Assembly: GCF_003075455.1 (NCBI RefSeq)
Contig: NZ_QDAE01000014.1
Location: forward strand, 26,710 to 90,709
Source of the DNA: Arthrobacter sp. Bz4
GTDB taxonomy: Bacteria; Actinomycetota; Actinomycetes; Actinomycetales; Micrococcaceae
DNA: 64,000 bases
Reading direction: 5' to 3'
In this document: positions 25,067 to 34,100 of the stretch, in pieces
Position numbering within the stretch: the stretch's first letter is position 1
Layout: each line of letters begins with the position of its first letter
Notes under the pieces: generated by a model
What the model was told of the DNA's origin: nothing
Seen by the model: the letters and a program-made list of their open reading frames with translations, nothing else
Databases searched by the model: none
Translations under genes and position numbers: made by a program

Positions 25067-27632
25067 CGGTGACTGACTCGGCAGCGCGGACCCGACCCAG
25101 ATTCCAGCCCAACCAATCGTCAGAGGTCTCAGGTGCGGGCTGGAACGCCACAACGCAGCGGGCAATCTCCCGCGGTAAACCCTCAATGACGGCGGGCGTC
25201 GCATCGGCGCCCAGAGTGGCCAGATAGGCGACATCCAACTTGCCGCTTTCCACGTAACGGGCGATGTTCTGCTCGGCCACCCAGGCTGCCGGGTTGGCGA
25301 CGCCGATAACCAGCAAGAGCGCAGCCCCAGAGGCCAGTGCAGCCCGAGGCAGCCACCAGCCGGATAGCTTTACCCCGGCCACCATCACCAGCACCACCAG
25401 CAGACCTAGCCACACCTCGAAAGCGTCCACCAGCACGCGCAGCACCGTGAATCCGTAGGCCTGCTGATAGACGGACATCCGGTTCAGGGCCGACGCGACC
25501 ACCACGAGCGTCAGAACAGACAGCGAGCCGAGCGTGAGACGCAGCAGCAGCCGGTCCTGAGCTGTCGCTCGAGGGGCTTTCCGGACCGTCAGGCCAATGG
25601 TCGCCAGGGTCAACGCCGTCGCAATGGTCAACTGGGTGAAGCCCTGATGCACGTAGTCCGCGTAGCTCAGCCCGGTGGTGTTCCGCACAAACTCATGGCC
25701 ACCCCACATAGCCGATGCCTGGGCAGTCACGAAGGCAAGAAATACTGCGACGACGACGCCCACCGGGACCAGCCATTCCCAGGCCCGACGCACTGGCTGC
25801 CCAGCAGTCAGCGACACCTTCTCCACGAGAGGCGGGTTGATCGCCAGATAACAGGCGGCGAGGACCACGCCGCCGACCACGAACCAGACGAAGACGCGCA
25901 GGACGAGGCTGTCTGCCAGCCGCACATCGGGGAGCACCGTTGACACCCACGAACCGAACACAGCGTCGCCAGAGGCGAAAAGGCCACCAAACACGACCAG
26001 CGCGACCAGGGAAATGGCTGCGGTGCGCAACATGGGCCACAGCATCCGGTGGCTGGAAGTCGCGGCCACCGTCCTCCCCAGCAGAGGAAGCCCCCGAATG
26101 CCGCTCAGCACCCAGGCCACCCCACCGGCGCAGATGGGCAGCAGGCGCTTCGCATCAGTCACCGATGTAGTGACCAGGAGCCCGGCAGCCAGCACCGCCA
26201 GAACTGCCAGCCATTCGGCGTCGCGCAGGATGACCAGGGACCCCAGCCCGAGGCATAAGGTGGCGGCGATACCGGTCCACGGCCGACGGCGGTGCAGGGA
26301 AAGCGCCAGAACGAGGACCCCCGAGACCAGCAACACCAGTAGGGTGCCCAGCCCAAGATTGCGCTCCGGGAGGACGACGGCGGCGAGCGCCCCGATGGCC
26401 AGCGAGGCGTAGACAGGCAAGGGTGCGGTGGGCAGTCCCTGCTCCGGCCACCACCGGTCAACGCTCGATTGTGACGGCCGGGCGGCTGGTTGGTCGGCTG
26501 TCCCCTCGGGATGGGCGGCGGGGTACGGGTAGCCTGCAGCTGTCACGGCGATCTCCTTCGGGTTGGTACTGGCAGGGGGCGATCCGTCGGAAGGGCCGGA
26601 TGCCGGCGGGGGATGGGGCGTGCGGGGGAGTAGGACGAGCATCCGTGCGCCGGTTGACCCTGGGTCGGGGGGCAGAGCCGCAATTGACCCACCATGCAGT
26701 TGGGCAATCCAACTGGCGATGGCAAGGCCCAACCCGGTACCGCCGCTGCTGTCGTCCCCCATGCCGAACCGGGTGAAAACCCGCTGTGCCTGTTCGATGG
26801 GTATTCCGGGCCCTTCGTCAGTGACCTCGAGCGACCAGAGGTCCCCCTCCGTGGTGGCGACGCCCAGATGAACCGTCCCATCGGATGGGCTGTGCCGCAC
26901 CGCATTGTCGAGAAGGTTCGACACCACCTGGGCCAGCCGGGCCGCGTCGGCCGTCACCACCAGATCGGGTGGTTCGACCGACGTCGTCAGCTGAATTGGC
27001 CGTCCGCCGAGTGTCGCTTCCCGGCAGGCCTGATCAAGCAAGTCAGCGACCCGTACCGGCGCCAGTTGAAGTTCGGCTGCGCCGCCGTCAACGCGGCTAA
27101 CGTCGAGAAGATCGGTGACCAGGGCGCTGAGCCGTTCGGATTGGGTGAGGGCCGACTGAAGGATGGCGTCGTTGGGTTTGACGACGCCGTCGACCAGGTT
27201 CTCGAGAAGAGCCCGTTGCGCGGCAAGAGGTGTCCGTAGTTCGTGGGACACCGTAGCGATTAGTTGCCTACGCTGCTGCTCGGCGGACGCCAGATCCGCG
27301 GCCATCGTGGTGAAGGCCCGGGCCAGGGCGCCGACCTCGTCGGCCGAGGTGGCCACCACCCGCGTCGAGTAGTCACCGGTCGCCATTCGTCCCGCAGCGT
27401 CGGTCATTTCCCTCAACGGCGAGGTCATTCCGCGGGCCAGCCATTGTGTCACGCCGAGGGCCGCTGCGAGGGTCGCGGGGAGGGTCAGCCAGCCCGGCAC
27501 GCCAGCCCGGATGCCGACCTGCAGGACCACCACCGCGGCGATAATGCTCAGGGCCACGAGCAGACCGATTTTGATCTTGATGGAGGCTACACCGTCCAGT
27601 GGGCGGCGGGGACGCAGCGGGTCGGGTGTCAT
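25014..27632 (-). CDS. Sensor histidine kinase fused to a DUF4173 membrane domain
   Basis: An 872-residue hybrid. Residues 20-65 form two membrane helices, followed by a HAMP linker (ARGMTSPLREMTDAAGRMATGDYSTRV), the dimerisation/phosphoacceptor motif VSHELRTPL (His130) and an ATPase domain with NLLDNAVRHS, DEGPGIP and GGTGLGLAIASWIAQLHGG. After a Pro-rich linker (about 355-410) a second membrane unit follows with about ten helices and the DUF4173 landmarks SHRMLWPMLRTAAISLVALVVFGGLFASGDAVF and YVHQGFTQLTIATALTL. The kinase thus carries its possible sensor at the C-terminus. It starts at ATG 27632 (GGAG 8 bases before), 3 bases after the regulator's stop, and forms one operon with it. Confidence 0.88.
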   Translation of the reverse strand: MTPDPLRPRRPLDGVASIKIKIGLLVALSIIAAVVVLQVGIRAGVPGWLTLPATLAAALGVTQWLARGMTSPLREMTDAAGRMATGDYSTRVVATSADEVGALARAFTTMAADLASAEQQRRQLIATVSHELRTPLAAQRALLENLVDGVVKPNDAILQSALTQSERLSALVTDLLDVSRVDGGAAELQLAPVRVADLLDQACREATLGGRPIQLTTSVEPPDLVVTADAARLAQVVSNLLDNAVRHSPSDGTVHLGVATTEGDLWSLEVTDEGPGIPIEQAQRVFTRFGMGDDSSGGTGLGLAIASWIAQLHGGSIAALPPDPGSTGARMLVLLPRTPHPPPASGPSDGSPPASTNPKEIAVTAAGYPYPAAHPEGTADQPAARPSQSSVDRWWPEQGLPTAPLPVYASLAIGALAAVVLPERNLGLGTLLVLLVSGVLVLALSLHRRRPWTGIAATLCLGLGSLVILRDAEWLAVLAVLAAGLLVTTSVTDAKRLLPICAGGVAWVLSGIRGLPLLGRTVAATSSHRMLWPMLRTAAISLVALVVFGGLFASGDAVFGSWVSTVLPDVRLADSLVLRVFVWFVVGGVVLAACYLAINPPLVEKVSLTAGQPVRRAWEWLVPVGVVVAVFLAFVTAQASAMWGGHEFVRNTTGLSYADYVHQGFTQLTIATALTLATIGLTVRKAPRATAQDRLLLRLTLGSLSVLTLVVVASALNRMSVYQQAYGFTVLRVLVDAFEVWLGLLVVLVMVAGVKLSGWWLPRAALASGAALLLVIGVANPAAWVAEQNIARYVESGKLDVAYLATLGADATPAVIEGLPREIARCVVAFQPAPETSDDWLGWNLGRVRAAESVTVIDRGSLPGNCSPQLGQ

Positions 27633-27634
27633 GG

Positions 27635-28330
27635 TCACTGCTCCAGGGCGTAACCGACGCCGTGCACTGTCCGCACGCGCGCTGCACCGACCTTGGCCCG
27701 GAGAGACTTCACGTGACTGTCGAGTGTGCGGGTGCCGCGGGCATCGGCCCACCCCCAGACCTCGGTCATCAGGGTTTCCCGGGTCCGGACGGTCCCCGGC
27801 TGCTCGGCGAGCATGGCGAGCAGGTCAAACTCCAGCGGGGTGAGGTGAACCTCAACCTGGGCGATTTGGACGCGCCGGGTATCCCGGTGGAGCACCAGTT
27901 CGCCGACGGCGAGTTCGGGGACCCGGACCGTCGAGAGCTGAGCGGCGCGGTCGACGCGCCGGAGCAGTGCCCGGACGCGGGCCACTACCTCCCGCATCCG
28001 GAACGGTTTGGCCACGTAGTCGTCGGCCCCCACTCCCAGGCCGACCAGCATGTCCGTCTCCTGCACTTTGGCGGTCAGCATCAGCACCGGAATGGGTTTC
28101 AGGGCCTGGATGCGACGGCAGACTTCGAGCCCGTCGAACCCGGGCAGCATGACGTCGAGAATGACCAGGTCCGGCTTGTGAGTGGTGTAGGCGTTGATGG
28201 CGCCGGGCCCGTCAAACGCACTGACCGCGGCGAAGCCTTCGGCGATCAGCCGGTCGGCGAGCGCCTGATTGATGGTCGGGTCGTCCTCGACGACCAGTAC
28301 TGTGTGGGTGGTTCCGCGGCCCTGTGTCAT
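27635..28330 (-). CDS. OmpR/PhoB-family response regulator
   Basis: A 231-residue two-component regulator. The receiver domain (residues 9-122) has the acidic pocket VVEDD, the phosphorylation site Asp59 in LVILDVMLPGFDG, the switch residue in LMLTAK and the conserved Lys in DDYVAKPF. The C-terminal winged helix (about 135-229) includes LTPLEFDLLAMLAEQPGTVRTRETLM, WGWADARGTRTLDSHVKSLRAKVG and VRTVHGVGYAL. It precedes the kinase-DUF4173 gene with only a few bases between, so the two are a cognate pair. It is divergent from cydA, with the double palindrome in between, but OmpR-type regulators usually bind direct repeats rather than this pattern. Confidence 0.93.
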   Translation of the reverse strand: MTQGRGTTHTVLVVEDDPTINQALADRLIAEGFAAVSAFDGPGAINAYTTHKPDLVILDVMLPGFDGLEVCRRIQALKPIPVLMLTAKVQETDMLVGLGVGADDYVAKPFRMREVVARVRALLRRVDRAAQLSTVRVPELAVGELVLHRDTRRVQIAQVEVHLTPLEFDLLAMLAEQPGTVRTRETLMTEVWGWADARGTRTLDSHVKSLRAKVGAARVRTVHGVGYALEQ

Positions 28331-28437
28331 GCCTCCGAGCCTACAAGCGGGAATCTGGTCGGGGTGCGGCCGACATGTGGAGAACCTGTGAAGGTGCTGG
28401 AAGCCGGGCTGGAGGGCAATTTCCTGACCCCCTACGA

Positions 28438-28487
28438 GTTGTTCTACACTGTGTAGAAATCAGCTTTTCTACGGATCGTAGAACAAC
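28438..28487. promoter_or_regulatory. Double palindromic operator upstream of cydABDC
   Basis: Two 17-base palindromes, TTCTACACTGTGTAGAA (28442-28458) and TTCTACGGATCGTAGAA (28467-28483), have centres 25 bases apart. The outer sequence GTTGTTCTAC (28438) and its complement (28478) make the whole 50-base block a larger inverted repeat. It ends 42 bases before the cydA start. Each half-site is TTCTAC; the bound protein is unknown. Confidence 0.7.
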
Positions 28488-28529
28488 TGGATCGGTGGGC
28501 TCACGCCCTAGTTGGTTTAAGGAAGTTGC

Positions 28530-30128
28530 ATGGAAGCCCTGGAGCTTGCCCGTTGGCAATTCGGCATCACTACCGTCTATCACTTTCTGATGGTGCCACT
28601 CACCATCGGCCTGGGCTTGCTGGTCGCCACCATGCAAACCATGTGGGTGCGGACCGGGAAAGCGCAGTACCTGCGGATGACCAAGTTCTGGGGAAAGCTG
28701 TTTCTGATCAACTTCATCATGGGTGTCGCCACCGGTTTGGTGCAGGAATTCCAGTTCGGTATGGCCTGGAGCGAGTACTCCCGTTTTGTCGGGGACGTGT
28801 TTGGTGCGCCGCTGGCGATGGAAGCACTCCTCGCGTTCTTCGTTGAATCGGTCTTCCTCGGGCTATGGATCTTTGGATGGGACCGGCTCCCCAAGAAGAT
28901 TCATCTGGCCACCATCTGGGGCGCGAGTATCGCCTCGATCATGTCGGCGTATTTCATCCTCGCCGCCAACTCCTGGATGCAGCACCCAGTCGGAGTGGAA
29001 ATGGTCGACGGCCGCCCGGTCCTGGTGGACATCTGGGCTGTCCTGACCAACAACACCCTGTTGGTCGCCTTCCCCCACACCATCCTCGGAGCCTTCTCCG
29101 TGGCCGGCGGGTTCCTGCTGGGGATCAGCTGGTATCACCTGTGGAAGCGACGCCGTGACGGAATCGACACCATCGGCCCAGACGGGAAAGTCCTGGTCGG
29201 CAGCGTCGAAAGCACGGGACGGGATGCCGCCGACCACCAGGTCTGGCTCCGTTCCCTCCGGATCGGCGCCGTCGTCGCCGTCGTGTCGTTCGCTGGTGTT
29301 GCCGTCACCGGGGACCTGCAAGCCAAACTGATGTTTGAGCAGCAACCAATGAAGATGGCCGCGGCGGAAGCGGCCTGCCACGACGGGACCGGTTTCTCGG
29401 TGCTGTCGGTAGGAAACCTCGGCTCACAGGACTGCGATGACATTGTGGCAGTGATCGAGGTTCCGGGCATGCTCTCCTTCATGGCCAACGGCGATCTCAC
29501 CACCGAGGTCCAGGGGGTCAACTCCCTCGTGCCGCAGTACCAGGACCAGTACGGAACGAACCTGCCGGACGATCCGATGTACGGGGAACGCGCCGGAATG
29601 GAAATCGACTACGTCCCGGTGATGGAGGTGACGTACTGGGGCTTCAGAATGATGATCACGTTCGGCGCCGTCGCCGCGCTCGCAGCAGCAGTGGCACTCG
29701 TCATAACCCGCCGGGGGACAGTCCCGGAATCAAAACGACTGATGCAGCTCGCCGTTTTCGGGATCCTCGCGCCCTTCGGGGCCAACGCGGCTGGCTGGAT
29801 CTTCACGGAGATGGGCCGGCAGCCGTTCGTCGTTGCCCCTAACCCCGACCCCAACGGCATTGACAACGTGTTCATGTTTACCGCCGCGGCCGTGTCGCCC
29901 GGGGTCTCGGCCGCCGAACTCGCGACGTCGCTCATCGCCTTCACCGTCGTCTACAGCGTATTGCTGGTGGTTGAGGTGAAGTTGCTGGTCCGGTATGTGC
30001 GTGGCGGGGTTCCCTCGGCCATGCCTGACCTCATTCCCCAGCACGGCCCCGACGACGACGACTCCACCGGCGGGGACATTCCCCCCTCGAAGAAGGGCGA
30101 CGGCGATGTGCTGGCCTTCGCCTACTAG
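28530..30128 (+). CDS. cydA: Cytochrome bd ubiquinol/menaquinol oxidase subunit I
   Basis: A 532-residue membrane subunit that carries the haems and quinol site of the bd oxidase, reducing oxygen to water with high affinity. Haem ligand His18 lies in TTVYHFLMVP. The region MAMEALLAFFVESVFLGLWIFGW holds the Glu residues of the proton path, and later blocks include SNSWMQHPVG-like ANSWMQHPVG and WIFTEMGRQPF, with the GRQP motif near the other haem. The Q loop is of the short type. The C-terminus has an acidic tail (HGPDDDDSTGGD). The start has AAGGA 6 bases upstream. It is the first gene of cydA-cydB-cydDC, behind the double palindrome. Confidence 0.96.
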   Translation: MEALELARWQFGITTVYHFLMVPLTIGLGLLVATMQTMWVRTGKAQYLRMTKFWGKLFLINFIMGVATGLVQEFQFGMAWSEYSRFVGDVFGAPLAMEALLAFFVESVFLGLWIFGWDRLPKKIHLATIWGASIASIMSAYFILAANSWMQHPVGVEMVDGRPVLVDIWAVLTNNTLLVAFPHTILGAFSVAGGFLLGISWYHLWKRRRDGIDTIGPDGKVLVGSVESTGRDAADHQVWLRSLRIGAVVAVVSFAGVAVTGDLQAKLMFEQQPMKMAAAEAACHDGTGFSVLSVGNLGSQDCDDIVAVIEVPGMLSFMANGDLTTEVQGVNSLVPQYQDQYGTNLPDDPMYGERAGMEIDYVPVMEVTYWGFRMMITFGAVAALAAAVALVITRRGTVPESKRLMQLAVFGILAPFGANAAGWIFTEMGRQPFVVAPNPDPNGIDNVFMFTAAAVSPGVSAAELATSLIAFTVVYSVLLVVEVKLLVRYVRGGVPSAMPDLIPQHGPDDDDSTGGDIPPSKKGDGDVLAFAY

Positions 30129-30181
30129 ACCCGTGTGCCCCGCCGCGAACGCGGCCCTGATCGAACGCCTGGAGATTTGAG

Positions 30182-31189
30182 ATGGAATTCCTTCCCACCC
30201 TGTGGTTCGTCATCATCGCGTACCTCTGGACCGGATACCTGCTGCTGGAAGGATTCGATCTCGGCGTCGGCATGCTGATGAAACTGTTCGCCCGCACCGA
30301 CCGCGACCGCCGGGTTCTCCTTAACACCGTTGGACCGGTCTGGGACGGCAACGAGGTGTGGTTGATTACGGCTGGCGCGGCGACGTTCGCTGCCTTTCCC
30401 CTCTGGTATGCGTCGCTCTTCTCCACCCTGTATCTGCCGCTGCTGCTGGTCCTGATGGGGCTGATTTTCCGCGCTGTCGGCTTCGAATACCGGGGGAAAG
30501 GCGACACGGAGGCGTGGCGCAACCGGTGGGACTGGGCCATTGCGCTCGGGTCGCTGGTGTCAGCATTCGGGATAGGCGCGGCCCTGGCGCTGACGACGAC
30601 AGGACTTCCCATCAATGCCAATGGCGACCGGGAAGGGGGAGCCTTCGCCTGGTTCAATGGCTATGCGGTCCTCGGCGGATCGGCCGTCGTCTTGTTCAGC
30701 CTGGTCCATGCCCTGGGGTTCCTGGTGCTGAAGACCGACGGCGACATCCGCAACCGGGCCCGGCGGCAGTTCCTCAGGTGGCTGCCACTGGGGCTGCTGC
30801 CGATGGCTGGCTGGGCGATCGTGGTGCACGCCACCGGCGGGAAAACCGTCACCTTGCTCACGCTGGTGATCGCAGTGGTTGGCGCTGTCTATGCCTGGTC
30901 CATGGCGCGCCGGCGCCGGGACGGATGGAGTTTCGTCGGGATGGCTGTCTTCCTCGCCGCTGGCACCACCACGATCTTTACGGCCGCGTTCCCCGTGGTC
31001 CTCCCGTCGACCCTGGACGCCGCGTTTGACCTCACGGTGTCCAACGCTTCATCCTCGGGCTACACGCTCGGCGTGATGAGCGTCGTCGCCCTCGTGGGGT
31101 TGCCCGCCGTGCTCGTCTACCAGGCTGGACCTACTGGGTGTTCCGCAAACGGGTCAGCCGGAGCCAGATCCCCACCGCCCACGCCGTGA
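30182..31189 (+). CDS. cydB: Cytochrome bd oxidase subunit II, C-terminus frameshifted
   Basis: Subunit II of the bd oxidase, 335 residues as read, with the family start TLWFVIIAYLWTGYLLLEGFDLGVGML, the motif GPVWDGNEVWLITAGAATFAAFP and FRAVGFEYRGK. About the first 314 residues are normal. After VLVYQA the reading becomes GPTGCSANGSAG… and stops at 31189. Moving one frame at about 31125 restores WTYWVFRKRVSRSQIPTAHAV, the expected end of the last helix and tail, and that frame stops with TGA at 31198-31200, overlapping the cydDC start as GTGA. A single missing base therefore explains both. The last membrane helix would be shortened if this is a true mutation. Confidence 0.93.
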   Translation: MEFLPTLWFVIIAYLWTGYLLLEGFDLGVGMLMKLFARTDRDRRVLLNTVGPVWDGNEVWLITAGAATFAAFPLWYASLFSTLYLPLLLVLMGLIFRAVGFEYRGKGDTEAWRNRWDWAIALGSLVSAFGIGAALALTTTGLPINANGDREGGAFAWFNGYAVLGGSAVVLFSLVHALGFLVLKTDGDIRNRARRQFLRWLPLGLLPMAGWAIVVHATGGKTVTLLTLVIAVVGAVYAWSMARRRRDGWSFVGMAVFLAAGTTTIFTAAFPVVLPSTLDAAFDLTVSNASSSGYTLGVMSVVALVGLPAVLVYQAGPTGCSANGSAGARSPPPTP

Positions 31190-31196
31190 GAGCACA

Positions 31197-34100
31197 GTGA
31201 AACCAGCGCTAACCCTGGGTGTGGCCGGTAAACGCGCCCTCTACCTCCTTGGCCTGCTCGCTGCGCTGAAGGCCGCTGGCCTGGTCCTCATCGCCCAGGC
31301 CGTGGCTTCCGGTATCGCTTCCCTTGCCGTTTCGTCTACCGCGGTATCCGCTACCGCCGTTTCCCCCACTGCAGACTGGTCGTCCGTCCTCGTCCTGGGT
31401 ATCTCCGGGGCGCTCCTCCGGGCGTTGGCCACCTGGTGGCAGGAAGCCGTTGCGCAGCGTGCCGCGACCGGTGCCAAGGAGGAGCTGCGAACCGCGATCA
31501 CCACCCGCGTGATGAACGACGGCGGGACGTCGGCCGATGCCGGGACCGGCGCGCTGAGCATCCTGGTCACCCGGGGGCTCGACGGTCTGGACAACTACTA
31601 CACCAAGTACCTGCCCGCGCTCGTCACTTGTGCTGTGGTTCCGCTGTTGGTCGGTGCACGTATCCTCGCCGCCGACTGGCTCAGCGCCGTCGTGATCGTG
31701 GTGACCGTGCCGTTGATCCCCGTCTTCATGATCCTGATTGGCCTGCACACCCAGGACAAGGTCCAGGAGGCGTCGGCGTCGCTGAACCGGCTCTCCGACC
31801 ACCTCCTCGAACTGTCCCGCGGACTGCCGGTTCTCGTCGGCCTGGGCCGGGCGGGCAGCCAGACCAGGGCACTCCGGGACGTCGCCGGGCAATACCGGAC
31901 CAAAACCATTGAAACGCTGAAGGTTGCGTTTCTGTCCTCCCTTGCCCTCGAACTGATCGCCACCATCTCAGTGGCACTGGTCGCGGTGGTCATCGGGGTC
32001 CGGCTCATCGGCGGCGATCTCAGTCTCGAAATTGGCCTGCTGGCGCTGATCCTTGCCCCCGAGTGCTACCAACCGCTCCGCGACCTCGGCGCAGCACACC
32101 ACGCGAGCGAGGAAGGCCTCGACGCGCTTGAGCGGTCCCGCCGGATCACCGACGCCCCACGGAGCCGCGTCCTGCTACCCGGCGCCGTCGCCGTCGCGGA
32201 CAGCCCAGCGATCACCGTCAGCGGCCTCACGATTGGGTACGGCGGGCGGGACGGAACCGTGGTTGACGGCCTGACCTTCACGCTGCCCCGTGGAACGATT
32301 AGCGTGCTCACCGGCCCCAGCGGCGCTGGAAAGACCTCGGTGCTTCAGGTTCTGGCAGGGCTCCGCGGAGACGGGGCGGGGACCCGCGTTGCCGGCACCA
32401 TCACGGGGGTACACCGGCAAGAGATTGCCTGGATCCCGCAGCATCCGGTCCTGGTGGCAGAAACGGTCGCTGACGAAATCGGTCTCTACTCCGGTCTGGA
32501 CAGCGCCGCTGAGCGGAGGGAAGCAGCGGCGCGGGCACTGAACCAGGTGGACGCCACGGGATTACTTGACGCTCGCACCGGCGACCTGAGCCCAGGCGAG
32601 CTGCGTCGGGTCGCGGTGGCGCGAGCACTGGCACGAATCGCTCACTCCGACATCGCCCTGCTCCTGGCCGATGAGCCAACAGCCCACCTGGACGCACAGG
32701 GCGCCCGATCCGTGGAGGCAGCACTGGCACGTCTGCGGGGGCGCACGACGATCCTGCTCGTAGCGCATAACCCCGAGACGGCGTCCCTGGCCGACCAGAC
32801 GATTGGCGTGTCCGGTGGTTCCGCTGCCGGGCACGACGGCGGTGCCAGGTTAGCCGCGAACACTGGGAACACTGGGAACACTGGGAACACCGCGAACGCT
32901 GACTCCGCGCTGCAGCCTGACGGACTGAGCGTGCCTTCCGGTGTGGGCAAGGATGTGCCGGTGTCGGCGGGACGGGTCTCCCTGACGCGCAGCGTAGCGA
33001 TGGTGCAACCGTGGCGACGCCGGTTTGTGTCCGCGTTGCTCTTCGGTGCGGGCGCAACCCTGTTCGCCGTCGCGCTGACGGCGGTCTCCGGCTGGATGAT
33101 CGTGAGAGCTTCTGAACAGATCCCCATCCTGTATTTGCTGACGGCGATTGTCGGAGTGCGCTTCTTCGGGATCGGCCGATCCGTATTGCGGTACTGCGAG
33201 CGCCTTCGCCTCCACGATGCGGTCTTCGAGAGCACCGACAGGTTGCGGTTGCGGTTGTGGAACGGGTTGCTGGAGCGCCCGGCAGCGTGGCGGAAACTGG
33301 CCCGCGGGGGCAAAGTCCTCGAACAGCTGGTCGGTGACGTCGATGAGCTACGCGACCTCACGCCGCGAGCCGTGTTTGCCCCGCTGGTCGGCGTCCTCAC
33401 GGCAGTTGCCGCGTCCGTCACCACCGCTGTGGTGCTTCCTGCCGGCCTGCCGTCGCAACTGGTGCTGGTGACGATGTGTCTGGTGGTGTCCCCGTTGCTC
33501 GTCCTCGCCGCGGACCGCTCAGCGCGTCGGGCGGCGGTTGGTCTCAAAGCCGAAATTCTCGACATCACGGCCCGGATGCTGGCAGCCGCGCCGGATCTCA
33601 GCGCCAACTCGGCGGCCGGGGTACTGCGGTCGGATCTTCGTGCTCTGGAGGCCGAGCTGTCCGCAAAGCTGGACCGTAGCGCCTGGGCGCAGGGATTAGC
33701 CAACGCCCTCACCGTCTTGACCTGTTCGCTGGGTTCCCTGGCCATGTTGAGCTCAGCTGACGGTGTGAACCCGGCCGCCGCCGCCGTCGTCATCCTGATG
33801 CAGCTCGCCCTGATTGAACCCTTCATCGCCGTCAACACTGCCATTCACCACCTCGGAGCGTGGCGGGCGGTGGGCGACCGGGTAGTCCCGGATCTCGGGT
33901 CCACAACCATCCGCGCCGAACGGCCGCCGGGGGCCAGCGTCTCTTCGCTCGAGCTGCGGGGCGCTTCCTACACCTACCCGGATCAGACGGCTCCCGCGTT
34001 CTCGGACGTGTCCCTGGATCTCCGCCGGGGGGAGTGGCTTGCGGTGACCGGCCCTTCCGGGAGCGGGAAATCGACCCTGCTCGGTGCGCTGCTCGGATTC

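Noticed and set aside
28438..28487. Rex-type operator before cydA
   Set aside because: The half-sites TTCTAC/GTAGAA do not match TGTGAAC-N3-TTCACA-like Rex sites.
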